This document shows, piece by piece, positions 16,745-26,521 of a DNA stretch of 64,000 nt. The stretch is taken from the NCBI GenBank assembly GCA_029936815.1, contig JAPYRX010000002.1, forward strand, positions 111,866 through 175,865. The letters run 5' to 3'. Origin of the DNA: Dehalococcoidia bacterium (lineage in GTDB: Bacteria; Chloroflexota; Dehalococcoidia; Lucifugimonadales; GCA-002694895). The notes beneath the pieces are model-generated. The model made no database searches and had not been told where the DNA came from. It saw only the letters and a program-made list of their open reading frames with translations. Both the position numbers and the translations under genes were made by a program. How positions within the stretch are numbered: the first letter of the stretch is position 1; each line of letters starts with the position of its first letter.

Positions 16745-19309
16745 ATGAGTAATAACATAACTCCGGCTTGGGAACAGTATCTAAATATTAAGAAAGATTA
16801 TCCTGAGGTACTGTTATTGTTTAGGATGGGTGATTTTTATGAAGTTTTTGACAATGATGCAAAAATTTTATCTGATATATTGCAAATCACTTTAACACAA
16901 AAACAATTTGGTAAAGATCAAAAACACGATTTGGCAGGATTTCCATTCCATTCATTAAACCAACATTTATCTACATTGGTTAAAAATGGAGTGTCTGTGG
17001 CAATATGCGAACAAGTAGGAGATGTAGTTAATAGCAAAGGAATTATTGACAGAAAAGTTGTTAGAATTGTTAGCCCTGGAACGATTTTTGAAGATTATAT
17101 GTTAGACAATCAATCAAATAATTATTTAGCGAGTCTTTATCATTCGGGTAATGAAATTGGGATAGCGTATATCGATGTTTCTACGTTTGAAATTAAAGTT
17201 TCAAAAATAAACCCAGAATCAATTTCTTCTGAGCTTTTCAGATTGAATCCTGCTGAAATATTAGTAAACAATCAAAATGAAATTGATTTTGAAGATAACA
17301 TCAATAAGGTGATTTTATCTGATAGTGAATTTGAGGATTTTATATTCCAAGATAATCTAGCTCGTAATCTTGATCAAATAGTAGTACATAAATGGTTCGT
17401 TAACTCTAATTCCGAACAAAAAGCATACGTAGGACTGTTAAATTATTTATTCAAAAATAAGCTTTTGGGAAACATTAATTTAGCAAAAACCGAATATTAT
17501 CATTATTCAGACTACATGTTTATAGATCCACAAACTAGAAATAATTTGAGTTTGTTCTCTACAGGATCAAATTCGTTTTCACTATTTAACACACTTAATA
17601 ATACACAAACTTCTATGGGAGCTCGTTTGTTAAAACATTATATAGGGCAACCTTTAATAAATTTAAATAAAATTGTAGAAAGACAAGAGTTTGTAGAATG
17701 GTTTTATACTAATAGCGAAGTAACATATAATTTTAGAAATCAGATTCAATCAATAGCTGATATTGAGAGATTATTGACTAAGATTTCTAATTTTAATTGC
17801 GAGCCTAAAGATGTGATTTCTTTGGGGAACAGTTTACAGTTATTGCACGATAGTATGGATTATCTTAGAACTACAAATTTGAATGACAATTTGAAAACTT
17901 TAATTGCGAATATGCCAAATATTAAACATATATATGAATTGATACACAGAACATTTGAAATTGATTTTTCAGGTAAATTAGGCGAAGGTACATTAGTTAA
18001 AAAAGAAATCTCTAAAGAATTAGATGATTATAGATATTCTTTGAATAATTCAAAAAAAATATTAAATGAACTTGAAATTAACGAACGAAGAAAAACGAAT
18101 ATTAAAAATTTACGTGTTCGATATAATAAAATTTTTGGATATTACATAGAAGTTACCAAATCGCATATTGATGATGTTCCTGATTATTTTATTAGAAAAC
18201 AAACTTTAGTAAATGCTGAGAGATTTTTCACAGAAGAATTGAAAGAATTAGAGTCTAAAATAACAATATCTGTAGAACGAGTTTCTGAACTTGAAAAAGA
18301 AATATTTAAGGAAATTTGCGAATATATAATTAGTTTATCTTCGTCAATTTTAACTGCATCAATGATATTGTCTAAGTTAGATGTATTTTCTAATTTTTCA
18401 ATAATTGCAATTCGAAACAATTATGTTAAACCTACTTTAAATGATTCTAAAATTTTAAAATTATCACAATCTAGACATCCTATGGTTGAAAAGATTGTTG
18501 AATCAGGAAAGTTTGTCCCTAATGATGTGCTGACAGATGATAAAGAACAACAGATTATACTTCTTACTGGACCAAATATGTCAGGTAAATCTACATATAT
18601 TCGCCAAATTGGAATAATTGTTTTAATGGCGCAAGTTGGATGTTATGTACCATCTAATAATGCTGAAATTGGTATTGTTGATCGTATATTTACAAGAGTT
18701 GGGTTAGAAGATGATCTTTCGGAGGGCAGATCAACATTTATGACAGAAATGATTGAGACTGCAATGATTTTAAATGAAGCAACTAATCGTTCTCTTATAA
18801 TTTTGGATGAAATAGGTAGAGGTACAAGTACCTATGATGGCTTAGCTATAGCAATGTCAGTTGCAGAATATATACACAATAATAATTCTTTAGGTTCAAG
18901 AACTCTTTTTGCCACTCATTTTTTTGAAATGACAGCCCTTGAATCAGATTTTAGTAGAATAAAAAATTATCATGTAAATGTTTTAGAAGATGGTGATAGA
19001 GTTGTATTTCTTCATGATATAAAAAGAGGTATATCTGAAAGAAGTTATGGTATTTATGTTGCTCAACTAGCAGGGATGCCTAAAGATGTGATAAATAAAT
19101 CAAAATTGTTGCTATCTCATTTAGAATCCAAATCAAACCCTTCTTTAGAAATTATAAGAACTATCCCTGAGCAACTTCCGCTAAATTTAAATGATAATAA
19201 TTATGAAGAGATAAAAGTTTTGATTAATTCTATCGATACTGATGAAATCACTCCATTAGAAGCTTTGATTAAATTATCAACAATAAAAGAAAAATTTAAA
19301 GAAAAATAA
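16745..19309 (+). CDS. mutS: DNA mismatch repair ATPase MutS
   Basis: 854 residues, full length. The N-terminal mismatch-recognition domain has the Phe-x-Glu wedge in RMGDFYEVF (about 28-36). The ATPase domain has Walker A GPNMSGKST (near 610), Walker B LIILDEIGRGTSTYDG, and ATHFFE. It binds base mismatches and loops and recruits MutL; mutL is not in the window. The start codon follows the stop of the flavoprotein gene by 1 nt, so it appears to ride on the same transcript, an unrelated pairing. Confidence 0.96.
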   Translation: MSNNITPAWEQYLNIKKDYPEVLLLFRMGDFYEVFDNDAKILSDILQITLTQKQFGKDQKHDLAGFPFHSLNQHLSTLVKNGVSVAICEQVGDVVNSKGIIDRKVVRIVSPGTIFEDYMLDNQSNNYLASLYHSGNEIGIAYIDVSTFEIKVSKINPESISSELFRLNPAEILVNNQNEIDFEDNINKVILSDSEFEDFIFQDNLARNLDQIVVHKWFVNSNSEQKAYVGLLNYLFKNKLLGNINLAKTEYYHYSDYMFIDPQTRNNLSLFSTGSNSFSLFNTLNNTQTSMGARLLKHYIGQPLINLNKIVERQEFVEWFYTNSEVTYNFRNQIQSIADIERLLTKISNFNCEPKDVISLGNSLQLLHDSMDYLRTTNLNDNLKTLIANMPNIKHIYELIHRTFEIDFSGKLGEGTLVKKEISKELDDYRYSLNNSKKILNELEINERRKTNIKNLRVRYNKIFGYYIEVTKSHIDDVPDYFIRKQTLVNAERFFTEELKELESKITISVERVSELEKEIFKEICEYIISLSSSILTASMILSKLDVFSNFSIIAIRNNYVKPTLNDSKILKLSQSRHPMVEKIVESGKFVPNDVLTDDKEQQIILLTGPNMSGKSTYIRQIGIIVLMAQVGCYVPSNNAEIGIVDRIFTRVGLEDDLSEGRSTFMTEMIETAMILNEATNRSLIILDEIGRGTSTYDGLAIAMSVAEYIHNNNSLGSRTLFATHFFEMTALESDFSRIKNYHVNVLEDGDRVVFLHDIKRGISERSYGIYVAQLAGMPKDVINKSKLLLSHLESKSNPSLEIIRTIPEQLPLNLNDNNYEEIKVLINSIDTDEITPLEALIKLSTIKEKFKEK

Positions 19310-19310
19310 T

Positions 19311-19350
19311 CAAACTTATAACTTAATAATAATTGAAATTAAGTTTGGTT
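19311..19350 (+). terminator. Possible terminator after mutS
   Basis: An inverted repeat CAAACTTA (19311-19318) and TAAGTTTG (19340-19347) begins two bases after the mutS stop codon and is followed by a weak T-run. It probably ends the nuo-mutS operon, but the loop is long and the U tract poor. Confidence 0.4.
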
Positions 19351-19389
19351 TAACTTTCAATATGTAGTATTAGATATAATTCGTTAAAT

Positions 19390-20265
19390 ATGCTAAATAT
19401 TGATGACAATTTAAATTCGTACAATTTTGAAGAAGGTCAGTTATTTGTTTTAGAAAATAACTCTTTGGATATTTTAGAATCGTTGATTATTATTAATCCG
19501 AAAATTAATTTTAATAAATTCATTAATGACAGAAAACCTTTGCTAATTGATTATTTGAATTTAATAAATATTTCCCACTTCGAGAATAATCATTATCAAC
19601 AAAAACAAGTATTCGTAGATAGTCTGACTAAATATATAAATAATAATTTTGTTATTTTTAACGATGATTTTACAATTTCAAAAGTATTATACGAATTAAA
19701 GACTATGTGGTTTGTTTTGCTTGTTTATGATTATTTACAGCGAGAATCCAAAGATTCTTATACACGGTTGCTGAAAATATTGAAACATCTTGCTAAACAT
19801 AATATTTTGAAATCTATAATTCCAACAAAGAGTTTTAAATCTGCTTATTTTATTGATTGTTTAGCTAATATAAATGATCATTCACTATTCCGAAAAACAC
19901 TTAAAATGTATTTAAATAATATTTTAAATGAATACAAATATGCTTTGTCCGGCATTCACCTTACATTAGATATCGAATCTGATGTAATAGAACTGAAAAA
20001 CAAATATCCAGAACTAATTCATTATTTTTGGAATGAATTAGTTACATCTCTTGTAAGTAAAGGAGCATATAAAATTTGCTTAAATTGCAATGATTTATTT
20101 CATACGACAATCGAGAGGAAATTATTTTGTTCTTATTCTTGCAAAAATAGAAAAAGCTCATCAGATTCTTACAATCGTTCTAAAAAAAGAAATTTAAATT
20201 TGATTAAACTGAAATCTGTCCCTGGACTAGATAACAACAAACCTTATAGAATAATCACTTCTTAA
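19390..20265 (+). CDS. CGNR zinc-finger (ABATE-like) protein
   Basis: 291 residues. Most of the protein is helical with no catalytic motif I recognise. The C-terminus carries a zinc-finger-like C-x2-C (KICLNCNDLF) and C-x3-C (FCSYSCKN), followed by a basic Ser/Arg/Lys tail. This matches CGNR zinc-finger/ABATE-domain proteins, predicted to be stress-related transcription regulators. Here the canonical CGNR tetrapeptide is replaced (CKNR), so assignment is tentative. It starts 80 nt after mutS and lies 13 nt before the EamA-type exporter, which it might regulate. Confidence 0.6.
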   Translation: MLNIDDNLNSYNFEEGQLFVLENNSLDILESLIIINPKINFNKFINDRKPLLIDYLNLINISHFENNHYQQKQVFVDSLTKYINNNFVIFNDDFTISKVLYELKTMWFVLLVYDYLQRESKDSYTRLLKILKHLAKHNILKSIIPTKSFKSAYFIDCLANINDHSLFRKTLKMYLNNILNEYKYALSGIHLTLDIESDVIELKNKYPELIHYFWNELVTSLVSKGAYKICLNCNDLFHTTIERKLFCSYSCKNRKSSSDSYNRSKKRNLNLIKLKSVPGLDNNKPYRIITS

Positions 20266-20278
20266 GATTGGATTGTAA

Positions 20279-21139
20279 TTGAGAAACAAACATACAATGA
20301 TGGCTATCTTCATTGTTTTTTTGTGGGGATTGAACTTTGTTGCTCTTAAAACAACTGTAACGTATTTACCTCCGATATTTTCTGCTGCATTTAGATTTTT
20401 ACTCATATCTATCCCATGGATCTTTATATTTAAAAAACCAAAGATCACTGTTTTTCAATTTATAACAATTCCACTAACATTAGGAGTGTTTCAATATAGT
20501 CTTCTTTATTACGGCATGAGCTTAGGATTGTCTACTGGATTAAGCGCTGTGGTACTTCAAACTCAATCGTTTTTCTCTGTTTTTATTGCATCTGTTTTAA
20601 TGAAAGAAAAATTGAAATCAAGAGAGGTATGTGGATTGATAATAGGAGCTACTGGTGTGTTAATTCTATTTTTACTTAATGATGGTGATTTTAAATTTGA
20701 ATCAGTATTAATTATTCTTATTGCTGCAATATCTTGGGGAATTGCAAATATTCAATTAAAAGGTCTTGGGGATATAAATATGGTGTCTTTTTTAATTTGG
20801 ATATCTCCAATTGCATCTGTATTATTATTTATCATTTCATATCTATTTGAGTTTGATGATATAAAAAATATAGAAGTTACAAAAATAGAATTAAAAGTAG
20901 TTGTTTCTGTTTTATATACAGCATATTTATCTACTGTTGTAGGATTTACTCTTTGGCAATATCTGTTAAACAAATATAATTCAGTGAGAGTTACTCCGTT
21001 TGGTTTACTAGTACCAATTACAGGTTCGTTATTCGGATTTTTATTTTTAGGAGAAATTTTAGAGTGGTATCAAGTTTTGTCAGGAATAATAATTATATCC
21101 GGATTAATGTTGATTATACATAAACAAAACAAGGAATAA
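20279..21139 (+). CDS. eamA: EamA-type DMT-family exporter
   Basis: 286 residues from a TTG; an ATG at 20297 is also possible, but the N-terminal MRNKHTMMAIFIVFLWGLNF mirrors the start of E. coli EamA. Ten hydrophobic helices are predicted by eye as two EamA repeats. WGLNFVALK in helix 1 and GLSTGLSAVVLQTQSFFSVF in helices 3-4 are very EamA-like. E. coli EamA exports O-acetylserine and cysteine; the true substrate here is unproven. Its 3' end is convergent with the MMPL transporter gene, 4 nt apart. Confidence 0.85.
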   Translation: MRNKHTMMAIFIVFLWGLNFVALKTTVTYLPPIFSAAFRFLLISIPWIFIFKKPKITVFQFITIPLTLGVFQYSLLYYGMSLGLSTGLSAVVLQTQSFFSVFIASVLMKEKLKSREVCGLIIGATGVLILFLLNDGDFKFESVLIILIAAISWGIANIQLKGLGDINMVSFLIWISPIASVLLFIISYLFEFDDIKNIEVTKIELKVVVSVLYTAYLSTVVGFTLWQYLLNKYNSVRVTPFGLLVPITGSLFGFLFLGEILEWYQVLSGIIIISGLMLIIHKQNKE

Positions 21140-21143
21140 TATT

Positions 21144-23552
21144 TTATTTTATTTTATTTGGAATTATTTTATTAGGCCACCAATTTAGCTGACCTAATAT
21201 TTTTACTAATGCTGGAACTAATAATGTTCTTGTTATAAAAGTATCAATTATCACTCCTATTGCTACAGCAAAACCTAATTGAAATAAATCTGTTAGAGGT
21301 AATATCATAAGTGCAGAAAATGTTCCAGCTAATATAATACCGGCAGATGTTATTACTCCTCCTGTTTTAGCTACTGCTATTCGAGTTGCCTCACCAAGTT
21401 CTCTTATTTTTGCCTCTTCTCTTATTCTACTCATTAAATAAATATTGTAATCAACACCTAATGCGTTTAAGAATACAAACAAGAAAAATGGTAAGCCTGC
21501 AGAATACGCAGGTTGATCAAATATATATTTGAAAGCTAATAATGAAATTCCTATAGTAGAGAAGTATGTGAACATAATGGTTGCGCACAAATATATTGGC
21601 GCAATAACTGATCTCAGTAATACCAAAAGAATAAGTCCAATAGCTATTAATATGATTGGGAGTACAACCCTTTGATCTCTATTTACAGCTTCTCTTGTAT
21701 CGTATTGCACTGCCGTCACGCCACCTACATAAAGTTTTGTTAAATCTATTCCTGATATTGGAGCTTCTTTTTTTATGAAATCTCGTATTTGCGGGATTAA
21801 ATCCATACCCTTTTCGTTATAAGGATTTTCATTTAGAATAAGTTCTATTTTAGACACCGATTTATCTGGTGATGAGTAATTACTTATTTTAGCTTTTATT
21901 GGGAATGAATTAGGATCTTGAGAAGATATATATGATTGAATTTGTACTATTCCACCTATTGCTGAATTTATTCCAAATGGTCGTGTTTGGCTAGAAATAC
22001 GATTTACGCCTGGAGCATTAGATAGAATATTTGTAAGAGAGTCTATTTTATTTAGATTATTGGGATTATAAGCAGAATTTTCTGAACCAAAGTCAACATA
22101 AATTTCTACAGGTGCTAATTCTCCAGGATTAAATCCTGATCTTAATAATTCGAAACTTTTCACTGAATCAGCATTATTAGGTAAACTAGCAAGTTGATCA
22201 TATGTTGGTTTGGCTCCAATAAGCCCAGTAAACATTAGAAGTAGTATGCTACAAGTTATTATCAATGTAGTTACTGGCTTCCCAATAACTAATCTGGCTA
22301 TATTCGAATATAAGTAATCGTTTTCGTTTTTTGTTTTCCATTTTTTGTTTTTTACAAAAATATAAAAATATATAAGTTGAAAAATAGCTATTATGGAATA
22401 GAATGGAAATACTATTGATGCTATTAGTTTTGATCTCCATGAATAATCAACAGGAAAAAAAGAAAATTTACCCATTATACACATTAGGGCAGGAACTAAG
22501 GTTAGAGCTGCAATTAACATAAGTAATACAGCTATACCTATAACAGGGCCTAAAGATTGGTAAGATTTCAATATACTTAAAAGCAAAATAGAAGATGCAA
22601 CTATTATTGTTAATCCTGCTGATGCCACAGCGCCTCCCACACCTTGCATAGTTTTTTTCATTGCTTCATGTTTATCTTTTGTCTTTGCTAATTCTTCTCT
22701 AAATCTTGAAGATATAAATAAACAATAATCTGTTCCGGATCCAAATAAAACAACAGTCATCATTCCAGTAGATTGTCCATTGATTTTCAAGAAGTCTCCT
22801 GTACCTTGGTCTATCCAAGCTATAACTCCTTGGCTAACTTGAAATACTAATCCGACCACAATTAATGGTAAAAGAGCAGTAATAGGAGATTTATATATTA
22901 TTAAAAGAAGAACTAATACTAAAACAACTGTTACACGTACTAATAGTCCGTCTATTGATTGAAAAACTTGGATAAGGTCAGCTAACAAACCGCCAGGCCC
23001 ACCCACCAAAACTATGAGGTTATTATTTTCAGAAACTTTATTATTTACTATTGATCTTAATTTTTGTATTTCACCTGGATACTCATCATCAAAAGGAGCA
23101 ATATTGAGATTAACTATCATAGTCATAGTATTCTCAGATGGTGAAACAAATTCATTCTTTGCTTGTGGCAAACTAAAAACTGATACAATATTTTTTATAT
23201 CGACAATTTCAGTTGCTCGGATTTCAGATTCTATATCAGATAATGTTTTAATTTCAACATCACTGAATTTTGCTTTGTTTTTCGTCTGAGCAACAATTAT
23301 ACTTGGTGCTTCTATAGATCTAGTACTGTATCTTTCTTCTACTAATTTTGCTGCTTTTGTAGATTCTGCACTTTCTGGCAAAAAATCTGTTTGGCTAACA
23401 CTTTCATTTAATTCTGGTGCAAAAGGCAGTATCAATCCTGTGATTATTATCCAACTGGTTATTACAATCCATTTTCCTGATTTCGAACTAGAGAAATTTG
23501 TTATTAAATTAATTATAATATTTACCCATATACTTATAAAATTAAATTTCAA
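21144..23552 (-). CDS. MMPL/RND-family membrane transporter
   Basis: 802 residues with the two-fold MMPL plan: TM1, a large extracytoplasmic domain, a five-helix bundle with GSGTDYCLFISSRFREE, then TM7, a second outer domain, and a second bundle with ALGVDYNIYLMSRIREE. The GxDY signature in each half holds the Asp-Tyr pairs used for proton coupling. MMPL proteins export lipids or hydrophobic compounds in actinobacteria and relatives. No regulator or periplasmic partner is adjacent, and the 446 bp upstream hold no gene. Substrate unknown. Confidence 0.88.
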   Translation of the reverse strand: MKFNFISIWVNIIINLITNFSSSKSGKWIVITSWIIITGLILPFAPELNESVSQTDFLPESAESTKAAKLVEERYSTRSIEAPSIIVAQTKNKAKFSDVEIKTLSDIESEIRATEIVDIKNIVSVFSLPQAKNEFVSPSENTMTMIVNLNIAPFDDEYPGEIQKLRSIVNNKVSENNNLIVLVGGPGGLLADLIQVFQSIDGLLVRVTVVLVLVLLLIIYKSPITALLPLIVVGLVFQVSQGVIAWIDQGTGDFLKINGQSTGMMTVVLFGSGTDYCLFISSRFREELAKTKDKHEAMKKTMQGVGGAVASAGLTIIVASSILLLSILKSYQSLGPVIGIAVLLMLIAALTLVPALMCIMGKFSFFPVDYSWRSKLIASIVFPFYSIIAIFQLIYFYIFVKNKKWKTKNENDYLYSNIARLVIGKPVTTLIITCSILLLMFTGLIGAKPTYDQLASLPNNADSVKSFELLRSGFNPGELAPVEIYVDFGSENSAYNPNNLNKIDSLTNILSNAPGVNRISSQTRPFGINSAIGGIVQIQSYISSQDPNSFPIKAKISNYSSPDKSVSKIELILNENPYNEKGMDLIPQIRDFIKKEAPISGIDLTKLYVGGVTAVQYDTREAVNRDQRVVLPIILIAIGLILLVLLRSVIAPIYLCATIMFTYFSTIGISLLAFKYIFDQPAYSAGLPFFLFVFLNALGVDYNIYLMSRIREEAKIRELGEATRIAVAKTGGVITSAGIILAGTFSALMILPLTDLFQLGFAVAIGVIIDTFITRTLLVPALVKILGQLNWWPNKIIPNKIK

Positions 23553-23998
23553 TGAATGTACAACAATTAAATGTTAAAAATTGTGAGTTTAAATCAATTG
23601 AAACATCAATTATGAATCTTTTCACAAATAATATTATTTATCAATATCGGGTACATTAATGTTTGTATTAAATAAAATCAATAATAATGTTTTGCTTTTT
23701 GTACTTATGTTGTTAATACATAGTTTTGCATATTTACTATAGAAGAAATTGTGGTACACAAGTCATTTTTTTCCACTCAATCGATGAATATGGAAGATTC
23801 GTTATTTATACTACAAAAAAACTAATAATGAATTGAATCAAATATTGTCTTATTAAAAAAACTGATGATTTTGCGAATGGATTTTATGAGCCATATTCAA
23901 AAACTTATTCTTGGATTTATATAAAGTATAGGTATAAAATTATGCAAATGGGGAATATTATATAAATATAATATTATTACAAAAGACTAGGTGAAATA
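23553..23998. other. 446-bp intergenic region, no gene identified
   Basis: AT-rich sequence between the divergent MMPL and bcp genes. No ORF with a credible start and ribosome site was found. One stretch around 23855-23960 reads for about 30 codons like protein (KTDDFANGFYEPYSKTYSW) but has no start and stops soon after, so it could be a decayed gene remnant. The last 60 bp contain TATA-rich elements that probably include the bcp promoter. Confidence 0.4.
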
Positions 23999-24460
23999 AT
24001 GAATTTAAAAGAAGGCGATAAAGCTCCAGAATTTTCTTTGTTTGATACTAATGGAAACATAATAAATTTAAAAGATTTGAAAGGTAAAAAATTAGTTTTA
24101 TATTTTTATCCTAAAGATGATACACCTGGATGTACTATCGAAGCATGTGAAATAAGAGATAATTATTCAAATTTTACTGATAGTAATATTGTTGTTTTTG
24201 GAGTGAGTGCAGATAATAAAGAATCACATCAATCATTTACGAAAAAATTCCAACTTCCATTTCCTTTACTTTCAGACATAAATAAATCAATGTGTAAAGA
24301 TTATGATGTGTTGTATAACGCTTTAGTTGATGAACAAGAAGTCGAAAGAATTTCTCGTGTAACTTTTGTTATTGATGAAAATAGTGTTATATCAAAGATA
24401 TGGAATCCTGTAGATCCAAATGGTCACGCAAATCAAATATTTAAATTCCTCAATATTTAA
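23999..24460 (+). CDS. bcp: Peroxiredoxin, Bcp/PrxQ type
   Basis: 153 residues with the peroxidatic Cys45 and resolving Cys50 in DTPGCTIEACEIRD, the signature of the 1-helix-spaced Bcp/PrxQ subfamily. It reduces H2O2 and organic peroxides using thioredoxin. The start has a GGTGA ribosome site 6 nt upstream. The second-half motif VTFVIDENSVI is typical. It has its own upstream region and is probably monocistronic or co-expressed with the DUF454 gene 64 nt downstream. Confidence 0.95.
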   Translation: MNLKEGDKAPEFSLFDTNGNIINLKDLKGKKLVLYFYPKDDTPGCTIEACEIRDNYSNFTDSNIVVFGVSADNKESHQSFTKKFQLPFPLLSDINKSMCKDYDVLYNALVDEQEVERISRVTFVIDENSVISKIWNPVDPNGHANQIFKFLNI

Positions 24461-24524
24461 TTTTGACATTTGAAATATTTTAATATAGGGTTTTGAAGTT
24501 AGAATTTTATGAGATTGATTGTTT

Positions 24525-24911
24525 ATGTCAAAATTAAATAAGCACAAATCTATTCGACTACTATGGATTTTATTTGGTAGCTTTTCTGTGGCTATGGGCG
24601 TGGTAGGAATATTTGTACCTGGATGGCCTACAACAATTTTCTTGATTATTGCTTCGTATTTTTATATTCGTAGCTCAAACAGATTATATGAATGGCTAGT
24701 TAACAATAAACTTCTTGGTGTGTACATTAAGAACTATTTACTAGGTAAAGGTATGCCATTTAAAGCTAAAATAATTTCTTTATCCACAATGTGGATTTTT
24801 GGATTATTATCAATTTTGTTTTGGATTCCAAATAATTTAGTTAAGATTATTGTTTTATTACTTTTGGTTATTGGAACATTATTTATACTAAGAGTGAAAA
24901 ATTCAGAGTAG
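24525..24911 (+). CDS. DUF454 (YbaN-family) inner-membrane protein
   Basis: 128 residues from the ATG at 24525. Four hydrophobic segments are visible: two near the N-terminus containing GVVGIFVPGWPTTIFLIIA and two at the C-terminus. The SSNRLYEWLVNNK-LLGVYI pattern between them is the hallmark of DUF454. The function of the family is unknown; members are small membrane proteins near diverse metabolic genes. It follows bcp on the same strand. Confidence 0.85.
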   Translation: MSKLNKHKSIRLLWILFGSFSVAMGVVGIFVPGWPTTIFLIIASYFYIRSSNRLYEWLVNNKLLGVYIKNYLLGKGMPFKAKIISLSTMWIFGLLSILFWIPNNLVKIIVLLLLVIGTLFILRVKNSE

Positions 24912-24916
24912 AAATT

Positions 24917-24994
24917 CTAAAATCCAACAGCTGCAGCATATAAAATTGCTAGTATGATAATCGGGATTCCAATTAATGTAAATGATTTCATCAT
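24917..24994 (-). CDS. Tiny single-pass membrane protein (25 codons)
   Basis: An ATG-ATG start at 24994 opens a 25-residue frame ending TAG at 24917: MMKSF, then a hydrophobic run of about 17-18 residues (IGIPIIILAILYAAAV) and GF. This is a well-formed single transmembrane helix with a Lys on the N-terminal side. It sits antisense in the gap between the DUF454 and M20 genes. No clear Shine-Dalgarno sequence is seen, and composition alone could produce it by chance, so it is a candidate small protein, not a proven one. Confidence 0.42.
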   Translation of the reverse strand: MMKSFTLIGIPIIILAILYAAAVGF

Positions 24995-25054
24995 TTTAAG
25001 TATTTATTGTATTATTTAAATTAATATTATAATAATAACAAATTGGATGGGAAA

Positions 25055-26404
25055 ATGAATATTTCTAAAGAAGAATTAAAAAGTAAAGTAGTAGCAGAAA
25101 TTGAAAAATCTAAAGAAAGGATAATTAATTTTTCAAAAGATATAGCTGAAAATGCGGAAACCGGATACCGAGAAGTAAAAACATCAAATAAAATTAAAGA
25201 AATATTTGACAGTATAAATCTTAAATATACTGATGGACATGCTATAACGGGAATTAAATCAGAACCTATAATAGGAAAATCAGATGGTCCCACTATTGCA
25301 GTGATTGGAGAATTAGATGGATTGATTGTAAAAGATCATCCATTAGCAGATCCGAAAACAAACGCTGTACATGCGTGCGGGCATAATTGCCAATTGGGAT
25401 CAATGTTAGGAGCTGGAATAGGATTGCTTAATAGTAAGGCAAATGAATATTTGAATGGAAACGTAGTCTTATTTGCAGTTCCTGCTGAAGAAACTATAGA
25501 AAACGAATTCAGAATTAATTTGATTGATGATGGTAAATTGGGATTTATGTCTGGTAAACAAGAGCTAATTAGAATAGGTTCTTTTGACGATATTGATTCT
25601 GCAATGTTAAGCCATGCTACAACTAATGCCACTGATAAAGACTTATCGATTGGAGGAACTTCTTTAGGTCATGTGGTTAAATATGTTGAATTTCATGGTA
25701 GAGCATCACATGCAGCTGGAGCTCCTTATGCTGGAGTTAACGCTTTAAAAGCGGCAAACATAGCAATGATGGCAATGGACTTACAACGAGAATCATTCAA
25801 AGATGAAGATAAAGTAAGGGTTCATGGTATATTAACAGAAGGTGGCACTGCTACTAATTCTATACCCTCTATAGTGAAATTGGAATGGAGAATTAGAGGG
25901 AGAACTATTGATATAGTTAATGAAGTTAATAAAAAAATAGATAGATCATTAAAAGCAGGTGCCATGGCAATGGGAGCTAATGTTCGTATTAGATCTATAG
26001 CTGGGAATTTACCTATGTTACAAAATAAAGATATAAATAATATTTATTTTGTAAATGCAGCAAATATAGTAGGTAATAATAATGTTGTAATTCATCCTGA
26101 TGATACATCAGGGGGATCTACAGATATGGGAGATTTAAGTCAAATTATGCCTGTAATTCACCCAAGGAGTGGGGGCGCAATAGGAGCAGGCCATGGGAAT
26201 GATTATTTTATTGATGATTATTATAAATCAGTTATTAACCCAGCCAAAGCTATGGCAACAACAATTATTGATTTGTTATGGCATGAAGAAAACAAATTAA
26301 AACAAATCATTTCAGAACATGTTCCTGTATACACAAAAAAAGAATACATCGATTTACAAAAAAGTAGAATGGGTAATGAATTTCATGAATATATGAAATC
26401 TTGA
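25055..26404 (+). CDS. M20-family amidohydrolase (AbgB-like)
   Basis: 449 residues from the ATG at 25055, preceded by a GGATGGG element; a TTG four codons upstream is the alternative. Zinc-site motifs of the M20D group are clear: HACGHNCQLG, the general base in VPAEE, AMLSHAT, and the C-terminal GAIGAGHGNDYFI. The dimerisation domain has HGRASHAAGAPYAGVNAL. The closest known family is the aminobenzoyl-glutamate hydrolase subunit B/amidohydrolase group, which cleaves N-acyl amino acids; substrate unknown. It stands alone and is followed by a strong hairpin terminator. Confidence 0.88.
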   Translation: MNISKEELKSKVVAEIEKSKERIINFSKDIAENAETGYREVKTSNKIKEIFDSINLKYTDGHAITGIKSEPIIGKSDGPTIAVIGELDGLIVKDHPLADPKTNAVHACGHNCQLGSMLGAGIGLLNSKANEYLNGNVVLFAVPAEETIENEFRINLIDDGKLGFMSGKQELIRIGSFDDIDSAMLSHATTNATDKDLSIGGTSLGHVVKYVEFHGRASHAAGAPYAGVNALKAANIAMMAMDLQRESFKDEDKVRVHGILTEGGTATNSIPSIVKLEWRIRGRTIDIVNEVNKKIDRSLKAGAMAMGANVRIRSIAGNLPMLQNKDINNIYFVNAANIVGNNNVVIHPDDTSGGSTDMGDLSQIMPVIHPRSGGAIGAGHGNDYFIDDYYKSVINPAKAMATTIIDLLWHEENKLKQIISEHVPVYTKKEYIDLQKSRMGNEFHEYMKS

Positions 26405-26454
26405 TAATTTCTAAATAATTTTGAAATATAATTCTTTAGAAATGGAATACCCAT
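26383..26454 (-). CDS. Candidate 23-codon amphipathic peptide with strong RBS
   Basis: On the minus strand AAGGAGG (26463-26469), among the best ribosome sites in the window, lies 8 nt before ATG at 26454. The 23-residue frame starts MGIPFLKNYISKLFRNYQDF and stops with TGA at 26383. The peptide is amphipathic and basic, and its end overlaps the M20 gene tail antisense by 22 nt. No promoter is obvious. It might be a real small peptide, or the ribosome-like sequence might be part of a structure next to the terminator. Confidence 0.3.
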   Translation of the reverse strand: MGIPFLKNYISKLFRNYQDFIYS

Positions 26455-26472
26455 TTCCAACACCTCCTTGAT

Positions 26473-26511
26473 AAGAGACTAGTATAATATATATACTAGT
26501 CTCTTTTATTT
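26473..26511 (+). terminator. Strong rho-independent terminator after the M20 gene
   Basis: A perfect 14-bp inverted repeat, AAGAGACTAGTATA (26473-26486) and TATACTAGTCTCTT (26492-26505), with a 5-nt loop and a T-rich tail (TTATTTT). It lies 68 bp after the M20 stop and just before the next lipoprotein gene. Confidence 0.75.
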
Positions 26512-26521
26512 TGGTAATTAT

